Below are positions 14,999 to 27,956 of a DNA stretch of 64,000 nt, piece after piece. Location: the NCBI RefSeq assembly GCF_001824475.1, contig NZ_MHXN01000004.1, positions 1-64,000 on the forward strand. Direction: 5' to 3'. The notes under the pieces were generated by a model. It had not been told where the DNA came from, did no database searches, and worked only from the letters and a program-made list of their open reading frames with translations. The position numbers and the translations under genes are program-made. Position 1 is the first letter of the stretch, and each line of letters starts with the position of its first letter. The DNA comes from Phenylobacterium sp. RIFCSPHIGHO2_01_FULL_69_31. Lineage in GTDB: Bacteria > Pseudomonadota > Alphaproteobacteria > Caulobacterales > Caulobacteraceae.

Positions 14999-17474
14999 TC
15001 TCATCCGGGCTAGCGCCGTGGGCGCGGCGGCGGCCGCAGCCGGCCTGCAACTGCCGGTGCGCCCCGCAGGCGCGGCGGCGCCGGGCGCGACCGAGGGGGT
15101 GAAGTGGAGCAAGGCGCCCTGCCGCTTCTGCGGAACCGGCTGCGGCGTCGCGGTCGGGGTAAAAGACGGCCGCGTGATCGCGACCGAAGGCGACCCGAAG
15201 GCCGAGGTCAACCGCGGCCTCAACTGTGTGAAGGGCTACTTCCTCTCCAAGATCCTCTACGGCAGCGATCGACTGACCACGCCGCTGCTGCGCAAGAAAG
15301 ACGGCCGGTTCGCGAAGGACGGCGCGTTCACGCCGGTAAGCTGGGACGAGGCCTTCGATGTCATGGCCGAGCAGTTCAAGCGCGTGCTGAAGACCCAAGG
15401 CGGGGGCGGGATCGGCATGGCCGGCTCGGGACAGTGGACCGTGTGGGAGGGCTATGCCGCCAACAAGCTGATGAAGGCCGGATTCCGGTCGAACCACATC
15501 GATCCGAACGCACGACACTGCATGGCCTCGGCGGTCCAGGGGTTCATGCGCACCTTCGGCGCCGACGAGCCAATGGGCTGCTATGACGACTTCGAGGCCG
15601 CCGACGCCTTCGTGCTGTGGGGCTCGAACATGGCCGAGATGCATCCCATTCTCTGGACGCGGGTGACGGATAGGCGGTTGGCGAACCCTCACGTCAAGGT
15701 CGCGGTGCTTTCCACCTTCGAGCACCGCAGCTTCGACCTCGCCGACATCCCCATCATCTTCAAGCCGCAGACCGACCTGGTCATCCTGAACTACATCGCG
15801 AACCACATCATCCAGTCGGGCCGGGTCAACAAGACCTTCGTCGATCGCCACGTGACCTTCAAACAGGGAAACGCCGACATCGGCTACGGCCTGCGGGCCG
15901 ATCACCCGCTGGAGGTCAAAGCCAAGAATGCGAAGGACGCAGGAGGCGGCCGGCCGGTCACATTTGAGGAATTCGCCGCCTTCGTGGAGCCGTACACCCT
16001 GGACCGCGCCGCAGAGATGAGCGGCGTCGAAAAGGGATGGCTCAAGCAGCTGGCCGAGCTCTACGCCGATCCGAAGGTCAAGGTGATGTCCCTTTGGACC
16101 ATGGGTTTCAACCAGCACACCCGCGGCACGTGGGCCAACAACATGGTCTACAATATCCATCTGCTGACCGGGAAAATCGCCACCCCTGGCAACAGCCCAT
16201 TCTCCTTGACCGGCCAACCCTCGGCCTGCGGGACGGCGCGGGAAGTGGGAACCTTCTCGCACCGGCTCCCGGCGGACTTGGTGGTGACCAATCCCGAACA
16301 CCGGCGGCATGCCGAGGAGATCTGGAACGTTCCCCACGGCGTCATCGTCGGGAAGCCCGGCTACCACATCGTCGAGCAGAACCGGATGCTGCGAGACGGC
16401 AAGCTCAGCGCCTATTGGGTGATGGCCAACAACAACATGCAGGCCGCCGCGAACCTCAACGAGGAGGGCTATCCCGGCTACCGCAACCCCACGGCCTTCG
16501 TGGTGGTCTCAGACCCCTATCCCACAGTCACAGCCCAAGCCGCCGACCTGATCCTGCCCACCGCCATGTGGGTCGAGAAGGAAGGCGCCTATGGCAACGC
16601 CGAACGTAGGACCCAGTTCTGGCATCAGCTCGTCGACGCCCCCGGCGAGGCCCGCTCCGACCTGTGGCAGCTCATGGAATTCTCCAAGCGTTTCACCACG
16701 GACGAGTGCTGGCCCGCGGCGATCCTGGCCGCAAACCCGTCCTACCGCGGCAAGACTCTGTTCCAGGTGCTGTTCGCGAACGGAAAGGTCGACCGCTTCC
16801 CGGCCAGCCAGGTCGAGGCCGGATACGCCAACGACGAAGCCCAGGCCTTCGGCTTCTACCCACAGAAGGGGCTATTCGAGGAATATGCCGAGTTCGGGCG
16901 GGGCCACGGCCACGACCTCGCGCCTTTCGACGCCTACCACCAGGCCCGCGGGCTGAGGTGGCCGGTGGTCAACGGTCGCGAGACCCGCTGGCGCTACCGG
17001 GAGGGCGCCGATCCCTACGTCAAAAGAGGCGCCGGGTTCAGCTTCTACGGAAACAAGGACGGCCGGGCCGTGATCTGGGCCCTCCCTTACGAGCCGCCGC
17101 CGGAATCGCCTGACGCCGAATACGATCTCTGGCTCAGCACGGGGCGGGTCCTCGAGCACTGGCACTCCGGCTCGATGACCATGCGGGTGCCCGAACTCTA
17201 CAAGGCGTTCCCATCCGCCGTGGTCTTCATGAACCCCGCCGATGCGGCCAAGCGCGGCCTGAAACGCGGCGACGAGGTTCGGGTGATATCTCGCCGGGGC
17301 GAAATGCGGAGCCGGGTCGAGACCCGTGGTCGCAACCGGATGCCGCGAGGTGTGATCTTCGTGCCGTGGTTCGACGCCTCCCAGCTCATCAACAAGACCA
17401 CGCTCGATGCGACCTGCCCAATCTCGAAACAGACCGACTTCAAGAAGTGCGCGGTCAAGGTCGTGATGGCGTAG
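14982..17474 (+). CDS. napA: Periplasmic nitrate reductase catalytic subunit NapA
   Basis: The 830-residue molybdoenzyme reduces nitrate to nitrite in the periplasm. A twin-arginine signal ([14 protein letters not shown]) is followed by the [4Fe-4S] ligands C47, C50, C54 and C82. The molybdenum-ligating Cys is about residue 180 in [11 protein letters not shown]. Motifs of the bis-MGD domains follow, including [15 protein letters not shown] and [22 protein letters not shown]. The length matches NapA. ATG at 14982 has AGGAG upstream and overlaps napD. Electrons come from NapB and NapC encoded next. Confidence 0.97.
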   Translation: MASRRDLIRASAVGAAAAAAGLQLPVRPAGAAAPGATEGVKWSKAPCRFCGTGCGVAVGVKDGRVIATEGDPKAEVNRGLNCVKGYFLSKILYGSDRLTTPLLRKKDGRFAKDGAFTPVSWDEAFDVMAEQFKRVLKTQGGGGIGMAGSGQWTVWEGYAANKLMKAGFRSNHIDPNARHCMASAVQGFMRTFGADEPMGCYDDFEAADAFVLWGSNMAEMHPILWTRVTDRRLANPHVKVAVLSTFEHRSFDLADIPIIFKPQTDLVILNYIANHIIQSGRVNKTFVDRHVTFKQGNADIGYGLRADHPLEVKAKNAKDAGGGRPVTFEEFAAFVEPYTLDRAAEMSGVEKGWLKQLAELYADPKVKVMSLWTMGFNQHTRGTWANNMVYNIHLLTGKIATPGNSPFSLTGQPSACGTAREVGTFSHRLPADLVVTNPEHRRHAEEIWNVPHGVIVGKPGYHIVEQNRMLRDGKLSAYWVMANNNMQAAANLNEEGYPGYRNPTAFVVVSDPYPTVTAQAADLILPTAMWVEKEGAYGNAERRTQFWHQLVDAPGEARSDLWQLMEFSKRFTTDECWPAAILAANPSYRGKTLFQVLFANGKVDRFPASQVEAGYANDEAQAFGFYPQKGLFEEYAEFGRGHGHDLAPFDAYHQARGLRWPVVNGRETRWRYREGADPYVKRGAGFSFYGNKDGRAVIWALPYEPPPESPDAEYDLWLSTGRVLEHWHSGSMTMRVPELYKAFPSAVVFMNPADAAKRGLKRGDEVRVISRRGEMRSRVETRGRNRMPRGVIFVPWFDASQLINKTTLDATCPISKQTDFKKCAVKVVMA

Positions 17475-17483
17475 GAGCGCGCG

Positions 17484-17996
17484 ATGCAAGCCTGGACCCC
17501 CTTGCTGCTCGCGGCGCTGGTGCTTTGCGGCTGCTCCAAGCACGAGGCCGACAAGTCACGACGGGCGCCAAGCCCGGCGGTGACCGTGACCAACCCTGGC
17601 CAGCAGATCGACGCCATGCGCCGCGGCATACCCATCGACCAGGAGGCGTCGCCGCTGCCGATGGCCCGCGTCGAGAACTTCGACCAGCGGCGGCCCGTGA
17701 ACTACGAGATGCAGCCACCGACGATTCCGCACGCCATCGACAATTACCAGCTCACCGTAAACACCAACCGATGCATGCTTTGCCACACGCGCTCCAACGC
17801 GGCGAAGTTCCAGGCGCCGCCCGTGAGTCCGGCTCACTATGTGACGCGAGACGGCCAGGTCCTCGAGCAGATCTCCACCCGGCGCTACTTCTGCGTCCAG
17901 TGCCACGTGGTGCAGACGGACGCCCCGCCGTTGGTGGCCAACACTTTCAAGGGGCTCGAGCCCGAAGCTGAAGCCAGCCCGAGGGCCATGCCATGA
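17484..17996 (+). CDS. napB: Nitrate reductase dihaem cytochrome NapB, possibly lipidated
   Basis: The 170-residue small subunit has two haem c motifs, CMLCH (97-101) and CVQCH (137-141), and conserved His residues ([10 protein letters not shown]) for the second axial ligand. It transfers electrons from NapC to NapA. Unusually, the N-terminal export signal ends in VLCGCSK, which resembles a lipobox with Cys17. NapB proteins are normally soluble, so this copy may be membrane-anchored. The last four bases overlap napC (ATGA). Confidence 0.94.
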   Translation: MQAWTPLLLAALVLCGCSKHEADKSRRAPSPAVTVTNPGQQIDAMRRGIPIDQEASPLPMARVENFDQRRPVNYEMQPPTIPHAIDNYQLTVNTNRCMLCHTRSNAAKFQAPPVSPAHYVTRDGQVLEQISTRRYFCVQCHVVQTDAPPLVANTFKGLEPEAEASPRAMP

Positions 17997-18616
17997 CCGG
18001 AGGTCCCGTGCGCAGGATCGTCGCCGGCGTGCTCGCACGCCTCAAGCCCTTCTGGACCACGTTCCGATCGCCAGCGGTCCATCTCAGCCTGGGGTTCCTA
18101 ACCCTCGGCGGCTTCATCGCCGGCGTGATCTTCTGGGGCGGGTTCAACACCGCCATGGAGGCCACCAACACCGAGGCCTTCTGCACCGGTTGCCACGAGA
18201 TGCGGGACAACGTGTACCCGGAGCTGCAGCAGACGATCCACTTCTCGAACCGCTCCGGCGTTCGCGCGGTCTGCTCGGACTGCCATGTGCCCCACGACTG
18301 GACCTACAAGATGGGTCGCAAGATGCAGGCGTCCAAGGAGGTCTGGGGCAAGATCTTTGGCACCATCGACACGCGCGAAGAATTCCTCGAGCACCGCCTT
18401 GTACTGGCCAAGAACGAGTGGGCCCGCCTGAAGGCCAACGACTCCCGCGAGTGCCGCAACTGTCACCAGTACGACTCCATGGATCTCACGCGTCAGTCAC
18501 GTCGCGCCGCCTGGATTCACCAGAATTACCTGGGCACCGGCAAGAACACCTGCATCGACTGCCACAAGGGCATCGCTCACCAGCTGCCCAATATGAAGGG
18601 CATTCCACAGGGTTGA
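17993..18616 (+). CDS. napC: Tetrahaem quinol dehydrogenase NapC
   Basis: The membrane-anchored protein of the NapC/NirT family has 207 residues. There is one N-terminal TM helix (about 28-50) and four haem c motifs: CTGCH (64-68), CSDCH (94-98), CRNCH (154-158) and CIDCH (187-191). It oxidises quinol and passes electrons to NapB. The ATG overlaps the napB stop. No napG or napH is present, so this is the alphaproteobacterial type of nap operon. No clear terminator was seen after it. Confidence 0.96.
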   Translation: MTGGPVRRIVAGVLARLKPFWTTFRSPAVHLSLGFLTLGGFIAGVIFWGGFNTAMEATNTEAFCTGCHEMRDNVYPELQQTIHFSNRSGVRAVCSDCHVPHDWTYKMGRKMQASKEVWGKIFGTIDTREEFLEHRLVLAKNEWARLKANDSRECRNCHQYDSMDLTRQSRRAAWIHQNYLGTGKNTCIDCHKGIAHQLPNMKGIPQG

Positions 18617-18698
18617 CCTTCCACTTCCGCGGCTGCGTCAGAGCCCGTCCGGCTGGCCCCTCCGACACGGCGCCGGCCGAACGTCTTGCGCTCGACCG

Positions 18699-19925
18699 TC
18701 AGAGTCCCAGCACCATCTTCGCCATGATGTTGTGCTGGATCTCGTTGGAGCCGGCGTAGATCGAGGTCTTGCGGTAGTTGAAGTAGGTCGGCGCCACCGT
18801 GGCCGAATAGTCCTGGCCGGCGCGGAAGTAGTTGGCGCCGTCGCCCTTCAGGTGGCTCCAGGTGTCCTGGACGAAGGGCTGGGCGTAGAGCCCGGCCGCC
18901 TCCAGCGCCAGTTCGGTGATCGCCTGCTGCATCTGGCTGCCTTCCAGCTTCAGCATGGACGAGACGGCGCCCATGGCGTCGCCGTTGGCGCGGCCGGAGA
19001 AGATCCGCAGTTCGGTGGCGTTGAGCGCCTCGACCTTGATCTCGACCTCGGACAGCTTCCTGCGGAAGTCGGGGTCGCTCATCATCGAGCTGCCGCCGTC
19101 CGACCGCTCAATATTGGCGATCTTCCGCACCTTCTTGAGCTGGGCCGAGAGGCCCGGCGCATAGGCGTTGCCGCGCTCGAACTGCAGCAGGTACTTGGCG
19201 TAGGTCCAGCCCTCGCCTTCCTTGCCGATCCGGTTCGAGACCGGCACGCGGACGTTGTCGAAGAAGGTCTCGTTGATCTCCTGCTCGCCCTCGGCCGGGC
19301 CGTCCAGGGTGACGATCGGGCGGATCGAGATGCCCGGCGTCTTCATGTCGATCAGCAGGAACGAGATACCCTTCTGGCGGATGTCCTCGTTCGACGTCCG
19401 CACCAGGCAGAACATCCAGTCGGCCCACTGGGCCAGGGTCGTCCACGTCTTGGAGCCGTTCAGGACGTAATAGTCCCCGTCCCGCTCGGCCTTCAGCGCC
19501 AGGGAAGCGAGGTCCGAGCCCGAACCGGGCTCTGAATAGCCCTGGCACCACCACACGTCGGTGGAGAGGATCCTGGGCAGGTGCTGCTTCTTCTGCTCGT
19601 CCGTGCCGAAGGCCATCACGACGGGGGCGCACATCTTCAGGCCCATGTTCGAGGTGGAGGGGGCGCCGGCCAGCGCCATCTCCATGTCGAAGACGTACTT
19701 CTTGCCCAGGCTCCAGCCCGTGCCGCCGTATTCAACCGGCCAGTCGGGCGCGATCCAGCCCTTCTCGCCCAGCCGCTTCAGCCAGCGGACCTGGGCCTCC
19801 TTGTCGAGGTGGTTGTTCTTCGACTGCGAGAGCTTGGCCCGCATGTCGTCGTCGAACGCCTCGGCGATGAAAGCGCGCACCTCCTCGCCGAAGGCGAGGT
19901 CCTCAGGGGAGAAATCCAGGTCCAT
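18699..19925 (-). CDS. Acyl-CoA dehydrogenase
   Basis: This 408-residue FAD enzyme introduces a double bond into an acyl-CoA thioester. The family core is visible: the N-terminal helical domain (MDLDFSPEDLAFGEEVRAFI), the middle beta-domain with CQGYSEPGSGSDLAS (acyl-CoA and FAD contact), NGSKTWTT, and the C-terminal four-helix bundle ending in the YAGSNEIQHNIMAK substrate and FAD motif. The substrate range is not evident. It sits 5 bases downstream of the monooxygenase-like gene and is probably cotranscribed with it. Confidence 0.92.
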   Translation of the reverse strand: MDLDFSPEDLAFGEEVRAFIAEAFDDDMRAKLSQSKNNHLDKEAQVRWLKRLGEKGWIAPDWPVEYGGTGWSLGKKYVFDMEMALAGAPSTSNMGLKMCAPVVMAFGTDEQKKQHLPRILSTDVWWCQGYSEPGSGSDLASLALKAERDGDYYVLNGSKTWTTLAQWADWMFCLVRTSNEDIRQKGISFLLIDMKTPGISIRPIVTLDGPAEGEQEINETFFDNVRVPVSNRIGKEGEGWTYAKYLLQFERGNAYAPGLSAQLKKVRKIANIERSDGGSSMMSDPDFRRKLSEVEIKVEALNATELRIFSGRANGDAMGAVSSMLKLEGSQMQQAITELALEAAGLYAQPFVQDTWSHLKGDGANYFRAGQDYSATVAPTYFNYRKTSIYAGSNEIQHNIMAKMVLGL

Positions 19926-19930
19926 GGCGG

Positions 19931-20224
19931 TCAGCCCACGCCGTCGAGGTATTCGATCTCGGGACGGCCCGCGAGCACCCCGGCGAACTTCGGGCCCGCG
20001 GCCTTGAAGTAGTCGGTGCCGCCATGGTGGGTCAGGGCGTCCTGGTCCTTGTAGAGCTCCAGCACCTTGTAGACGTTGGGCTCGGTGCGGCTTTTCACCA
20101 GCTGGTAGGCGATGTTGCCCGGCTCGTTGGCGCGGACCTGCTTGGCGAGTTCCGTGAAGAAGGCCTCGAACTCAGCCGCCTTGCCTTCCTGAATGGGCAG
20201 TTTCGCGATCACGCCAATGGTCAT
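19931..20224 (-). CDS. ABM-family antibiotic biosynthesis monooxygenase-like protein
   Basis: The 97-residue protein MTIGVIAKLPIQEGKAAEF has the compact alpha/beta ferredoxin-like dimer fold of the ABM family, with the LVKSRTEPNVYKVLELYKDQ strand pair and a C-terminal EYLDGVG. These proteins range from cofactor-less oxygenases to stress-related proteins, so a specific reaction cannot be given. ATG at 20224 has a GGAGGG ribosome site; an upstream in-frame start would add 19 unlikely residues. It is cotranscribed with the acyl-CoA dehydrogenase. Confidence 0.82.
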   Translation of the reverse strand: MTIGVIAKLPIQEGKAAEFEAFFTELAKQVRANEPGNIAYQLVKSRTEPNVYKVLELYKDQDALTHHGGTDYFKAAGPKFAGVLAGRPEIEYLDGVG

Positions 20225-20326
20225 GCCGTCCCTCCAACAGATGTTTGAATGGACGGTAGAGGGGCAGCGCGGCGCGGGCAAGCGCGACGTGCGCCGTCAC
20301 GCCTTGGACACCGGGAAGGGAAATTC

Positions 20327-20617
20327 CTAGCGGCGCTCGTTCCAGCCGTAGGCAACCCAGTGGTGGCCGCCCAGGTGACGGGCTTCGATCACGCCATCGG
20401 GGGCGTGGCGGGCGCGGACCTTGCGGCGGGCGCGCATGGCCAGCGCGGCGAAGCCCAGCAGGGCGGACGCCATCACGGCGATCACCGCCACCGTGGCGGC
20501 GGCGAAGACGGCGAGCACGGCGCCGACGATCACGGCCCCGGTCGTGGCGAGCGCAGCGCCGACAGCGGCCAGGCTGCGAAGGGCGGAACCCTCAGACGCG
20601 GCGAAGTCCTTGACCAT
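20327..20617 (-). CDS. Small alanine-rich membrane protein, unknown
   Basis: The 96-residue protein has two adjacent hydrophobic stretches (about 15-60) that form one or two TM helices, followed by a basic, His-containing tail (RARRKVRARHAPDG, then GGHHWVAYGWNERR). No family is recognised. A GAGGAG ribosome site precedes the ATG. Its neighbours give no strong functional clue. Confidence 0.65.
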   Translation of the reverse strand: MVKDFAASEGSALRSLAAVGAALATTGAVIVGAVLAVFAAATVAVIAVMASALLGFAALAMRARRKVRARHAPDGVIEARHLGGHHWVAYGWNERR

Positions 20618-20722
20618 ATCAGCTCCTCAGCGGGCGGCGTCCGCCGATCCGTGAAAGATGCATGTCAGCACACTGGTTCCCGACGTCAACTGCCGATGCG
20701 TCGGGAAAGCGGCGCCAAGCCC

Positions 20723-21418
20723 TCATGCCGCACCCTCGAGGGTCATGGATTTCCGCTCGCGCACGATCTGGGAATAGGCGGCGTTGATGCTGGCCGCCTT
20801 GGCCTCGGCGACCTCAATGAACTCGGCGGGCAGGCCCCGGGCGCGAGCGCGATCGGGGTGCGCCTGGGACAGCTGGGCGCGCCAGGCGGATCGCACCGCC
20901 TCGTCGGAGGCGTCCGGAGCCACGCCCAGGATGACGTAGGGGTCGTCGTTGGCCGCGCCCAGGTGGGTGGCCTTCAACCGCCGGAAGGTCAGGGGCGACA
21001 GGCCGAACAGCTCGGCCACACGCTCCAGATAGGCGAGCTCGTCCCCGGTCACCACGCCGTCGGACGCGGCGATATGGAACAGGCCGTCCAGCACGTCCTC
21101 CAACAGCTGCGGGCAGGCGCCGTAGCGCTTGCGCAGCCGGCGGGCGTAGCCTTCGAAGCCGCGCGTGGTCTGCCGGGCGAGCTGGTAGAGCCGCCGGATA
21201 TTGCCTTCGCTGCCGGCGTCGGCCTGGAACACGGTGTGGAAGGCGTCGTACTCGGCGGCATGGGCCTCGCCGTCGACCTTGGCCAGCTTGGCGCCCAGCG
21301 CCGTCACCGCCGTGGAGAACGCAGGATCCTCGCCCGGAAGGCCGGGCGGGCAGACATCGCATTCCGCCTCATCGACCTTGCGCGCCGCCAGGCCGGCAAT
21401 TTTGCGCCAGAAGCTCAT
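20723..21418 (-). CDS. TerB-DnaJ protein, DjlA-like
   Basis: The 231-residue protein has a TerB-like helical domain (about 30-150, with KVDGEAHAAEY and ASDGVVTGDELAYLERV acidic motifs) and a C-terminal J domain with YVILGVAPDASDEAVRSAWR and the HPD tripeptide (AHPDRARARG) that stimulates Hsp70 ATPase. This order resembles DjlA without its N-terminal membrane helix, so it may be cytosolic. The N-terminal CDVC motif is of unknown value. It is divergent from the 5-oxoprolinase gene. Confidence 0.85.
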   Translation of the reverse strand: MSFWRKIAGLAARKVDEAECDVCPPGLPGEDPAFSTAVTALGAKLAKVDGEAHAAEYDAFHTVFQADAGSEGNIRRLYQLARQTTRGFEGYARRLRKRYGACPQLLEDVLDGLFHIAASDGVVTGDELAYLERVAELFGLSPLTFRRLKATHLGAANDDPYVILGVAPDASDEAVRSAWRAQLSQAHPDRARARGLPAEFIEVAEAKAASINAAYSQIVRERKSMTLEGAA

Positions 21419-21478
21419 TTGCTATGGCATGCCTTACGACCGCGGCGGGCGCGTGACAATCACGCCAGGGGTTAAGTT

Positions 21479-25048
<3,570 letters not shown>

Positions 25049-25091
25049 GTCCGGCGCAAAGCTGACAAAATAAACGCACACAAGGTCCTGA

Positions 25092-25703
25092 ATGACGCCG
25101 TTCGCAATTGCACTCGCCCTGTTCGCCCAGACCCCCGAGGTCGCCGCGCCCGCCCCTGAAGCCCCCGCGCCAGCCGAGGATCGCCTGCCCGCCGGCGCGC
25201 CAAGGGAAGACTACCAGTTCGTGGCCTGGTGCTACGGCGCCCTGCGCGGCTATCTCGACATGCACGACGAGATGATGCCGGAAGTCACCCGCATCGAGAG
25301 CCAGTTCCGCAAGCCCGGCACCAAGCTGGAGGACGACCTGAAGGTCTACGCCCAGATGCAGAAGGACGGGCGCGCCCAGCTCAAGTCCTTCCAGACCGCG
25401 CTGACCGCCGCCGAGAAGGCCTCGGTGCGCCCGATCAACACCCTGGGGGCCAACGCCGTGCGCCAGGGCCGGCAGATCTGGAACACCGGCCCGGACGTCA
25501 CCAAGGCCCGCAAGGCGCAGGAGTGGATGAGCTGGGCCCTGCCCGCGCGTTGCGAGACCGTCTCCGCCTCGTTGGAGACCCGCGCCAAGCTGATGGGCGC
25601 CACGTTCAAGGTGAACGAGGAGCCGCCGGCCCCCGCCGAGACTCCCGCGGTCGAACCGGCGCCCACGGAGGGCGAGCAGACCTCGCCGGACCCGACGAAC
25701 TGA
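25092..25703 (+). CDS. Conserved hypothetical exported protein
   Basis: The 203-residue protein begins with a short hydrophobic signal-like segment (MTPFAIALALFAQ), followed by a Pro/Ala linker, a helical core (about 40-165, with DYQFVAWCYGALRGYLDMH and WMSWALPARCETV) and a Pro/Glu-rich tail. Two Cys residues (in AWCYG and PARCE) could form a disulfide. No named family is recognised. It follows the oxoprolinase by 43 bases and may be periplasmic. Confidence 0.7.
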   Translation: MTPFAIALALFAQTPEVAAPAPEAPAPAEDRLPAGAPREDYQFVAWCYGALRGYLDMHDEMMPEVTRIESQFRKPGTKLEDDLKVYAQMQKDGRAQLKSFQTALTAAEKASVRPINTLGANAVRQGRQIWNTGPDVTKARKAQEWMSWALPARCETVSASLETRAKLMGATFKVNEEPPAPAETPAVEPAPTEGEQTSPDPTN

Positions 25704-25728
25704 TCCTGGCGTTCGCAGGCTCGGACCC

Positions 25729-26004
25729 ATGCTCGAGCTTGCGGGGCTCTATCTGATCGCCATCAACGCCGTGACGTTCGGGGCCTTCGCCCTCGATAAA
25801 CGGGCTGCCGGACGGCGGGCCCGGCGCGTGCCCGAGCGGCGGCTGCTGACGCTGGCGGCGCTTGGCGGCTCGCCCGGCGCGCTGATCGGCCAGCAGGTGC
25901 TGAGGCACAAGACCCGCAAGGAGCCTTTCCGGACCTGGCTCTGGACGATCGTCGGCGTCCAGGCGCTGGGGCTGGCCGCCCTGGCCTACCTGCTGCCGAG
26001 ATAG
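25729..26004 (+). CDS. DUF1294 membrane protein
   Basis: The 91-residue protein has two TM helices, one at the N-terminus (GLYLIAINAVTFGAFALDK) and one at the C-terminus (TIVGVQALGLAALAYLL). Between them is the family pattern RVPERRLLTLAALGGSPGALIGQQVLRHKTRK. DUF1294 proteins have no firm function. Its last 19 bases overlap the end of the convergent aminotransferase gene. Confidence 0.85.
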   Translation: MLELAGLYLIAINAVTFGAFALDKRAAGRRARRVPERRLLTLAALGGSPGALIGQQVLRHKTRKEPFRTWLWTIVGVQALGLAALAYLLPR

Positions 26005-27149
26005 GCGGCGAGCCGCTCCAGCCCCGCGGCGTTCTTCTCGGGCCGGGCGGCGAAGCACCAGCGCAGCCAGCCCTCGCCCTCCGGGCCGAAGGCGACGCCC
26101 GGCGCAAGACCCAGTCCGACCTGGGCGATCAGGTCCTTGCAGAGCGCCAGGGAGTCCCTGCAGCCCTCGAGCCGGAAGAAGGCATATAGCCCGCCGTCAG
26201 GCATGGGCGCCTCCACGCCCGGCAGGGTCCGGAGCGCACCCACCACCTGGTCGCGGGCGGCCGCCAGCTCGGCCCGCAGTTCGGCCACGACCGGCTCACC
26301 CTGCTCCACGGCGACCCGCGCGCCTTCCTGGACGAAGTCCGGCGCGCAGGAGGTGTTGTACTCGATCAGGACGCCCAGCCCCTCCATGAGCGCGGGCGGG
26401 CAGGCCATCCAGCCCAGGCGCCAGCCCGTCATCCGCCAGGCCTTGGAGAAGCTGTTCACGCCGATGACCCGGTCCTCGGGCGTGGCCAGGGGCAGGAACG
26501 ACGGGGCGTAAGGGCGGTCGAAGGTCAGGCGCTCGTAGACGTCGTCGCAGATCAGCCAGATGCCGTAGCGGCGGCAGCGTTCGAGGATCGCCGCGCGCGC
26601 CTCCGCCGGCAGGGTCCAGCCGGTGGGATTGTTCGGGGAGTTGAGGATCAGCGCCCGCGTGCCGGGCGTCAGGGCGGACATGAGCCGGTCCATGTCCAGG
26701 CGCCAGCCGCCCTGGCCGGCCTCGACCGGCACGACCTCGACCGCGCCCGATAGGATCTTGGGGATCTCCACCACATTGGGCCAGATCGGCCCAACCACCA
26801 CCGTCCGTTCGCCGGGCGACAGCACCAGCTGGGCGGCGAGCATCAGCGCGCTGACCCCGGCGCTGGTCACCGCGATCCGGTCCGCTCCGATCGGTGCGCC
26901 GTGCAGGCCGGCGAGGTAGCGGGACAGCGCCTCGCGCAGCTCGGGCCGGCCCAGGTTGTGGGTGTAATAGGTGCGGCCCGCCAGAAGCGCGTCGGATGCG
27001 GCCTGGCGGATGAACCCGGGCGTCGCCTGGTCGCCCTCGCCGAACCAGAAGGCCAGGATGTCGTCCCGCCCCATGCCGGCGTTGGCGACCTCACGAATCC
27101 TGGAGATCCGCAGGTCCTGGATTTCGGGGCGCGGCGTGGGGGCGAACAT
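25986..27149 (-). CDS. Class I/II pyridoxal-phosphate aminotransferase
   Basis: The 387-residue fold-type I enzyme shows NSPNNPTGW (about 170), the CDDVYERL strand and the PLP-lysine motif SFSKAWRMTGWRLGW (about 233-247). An Arg for substrate carboxylate binding is expected in the C-terminal domain. The donor and acceptor specificity cannot be read from the sequence. I placed the start at the ATG of MFAPTPRPEIQ, since the preceding 15 residues do not look like the family. The thioesterase gene lies 12 bases upstream on the same strand. Confidence 0.88.
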   Translation of the reverse strand: MFAPTPRPEIQDLRISRIREVANAGMGRDDILAFWFGEGDQATPGFIRQAASDALLAGRTYYTHNLGRPELREALSRYLAGLHGAPIGADRIAVTSAGVSALMLAAQLVLSPGERTVVVGPIWPNVVEIPKILSGAVEVVPVEAGQGGWRLDMDRLMSALTPGTRALILNSPNNPTGWTLPAEARAAILERCRRYGIWLICDDVYERLTFDRPYAPSFLPLATPEDRVIGVNSFSKAWRMTGWRLGWMACPPALMEGLGVLIEYNTSCAPDFVQEGARVAVEQGEPVVAELRAELAAARDQVVGALRTLPGVEAPMPDGGLYAFFRLEGCRDSLALCKDLIAQVGLGLAPGVAFGPEGEGWLRWCFAARPEKNAAGLERLAAYLGSR

Positions 27150-27160
27150 GCCCTTAAGTC

Positions 27161-27931
27161 TTACAGCTTCCGCTTCTGCGCCAGCGCCGTGCAACTCGCC
27201 GAGCCGATGTGGCCGTCGGCGTCGTGCAGCAGGCAGTCACCGACCGCGACGCCGTCCGTTGCCCCATGCGTCAGGCTCTCGAACCCGATCCACTCGCCCA
27301 CCGGTTCGCGGTGCAGGTACACGGTGACGTCGGTGTTGATGTAGCCCAGGCCCTGGTCGCCCACATGCGCGAAGGGGCTGGCGAAGTCCGCGGCCACGGC
27401 GACGCGCACGAAGGGCGTCAGCGGATCGCCGTCCACCACCTCGCGCACTTCCGCCATCCACAGACGGCGCGGCTCGACCCCGCGCATCTGGCCGGAGATC
27501 GGCTTCACCTTCCACATGCTGCCCATCGGACCCTCGGGGGCCTGAGGCAGGTCGTCCGGGTGCGGCGCGCCCCAGGGCTCGCGCTTCCAGACCTGGCCGG
27601 GCGGATTCTCGGTCTTGCGCAGGAGCTGGCAGGTGGCGCGGCCGGCGCTGACCCCGCCGGAGATGAACTCGGCGTCGATGACCTTGATCCGGTAGCCGTC
27701 CTTGACCGTCCGGGTCACCACCTCCACCGGCGACAGGTCGGGCAGCTTGTACATGTCGACCGTGAGGCGGGCGGGCATGTACTCGGGCGAGCCGTGGCGC
27801 CGCTCGATCTCGGCGCCCAGCAGGCCGATGATCACCCGGCCGTGCAGCGAGTTCTTGTCCCAGGGGCCGATGCCGGCCGTGGTGGGGACGAACAGGTCGC
27901 GGTCTTTTCGAAAGAAAGGTTCGTTCTTCAT
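27161..27931 (-). CDS. Acyl-CoA thioesterase family protein (double hotdog)
   Basis: The 256-residue protein has two hotdog-like halves: the first (about 15-110) with SLHGRVIIGLLGAEIERRHG and PARLTVDMYKLPDL, and the second (about 160-255) with FASPFAHVGDQGLGYINTD and GFESLTHGATDGVAVG. This is the TesB-like/4HBT_3 arrangement that hydrolyses acyl-CoA or acts on related thioesters. It neighbours an aminotransferase and a dicarboxylate symporter without an obvious pathway. Confidence 0.8.
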   Translation of the reverse strand: MKNEPFFRKDRDLFVPTTAGIGPWDKNSLHGRVIIGLLGAEIERRHGSPEYMPARLTVDMYKLPDLSPVEVVTRTVKDGYRIKVIDAEFISGGVSAGRATCQLLRKTENPPGQVWKREPWGAPHPDDLPQAPEGPMGSMWKVKPISGQMRGVEPRRLWMAEVREVVDGDPLTPFVRVAVAADFASPFAHVGDQGLGYINTDVTVYLHREPVGEWIGFESLTHGATDGVAVGDCLLHDADGHIGSASCTALAQKRKL

Positions 27932-27956
27932 GCGCCGGCGACCATGCCGGAAGCGC

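Noticed and set aside
14907..16367. A 486-residue open frame on the minus strand under napA
   Set aside because: Antisense shadow of napA with no recognisable domain. The napA frame carries the Fe-S and molybdenum motifs.
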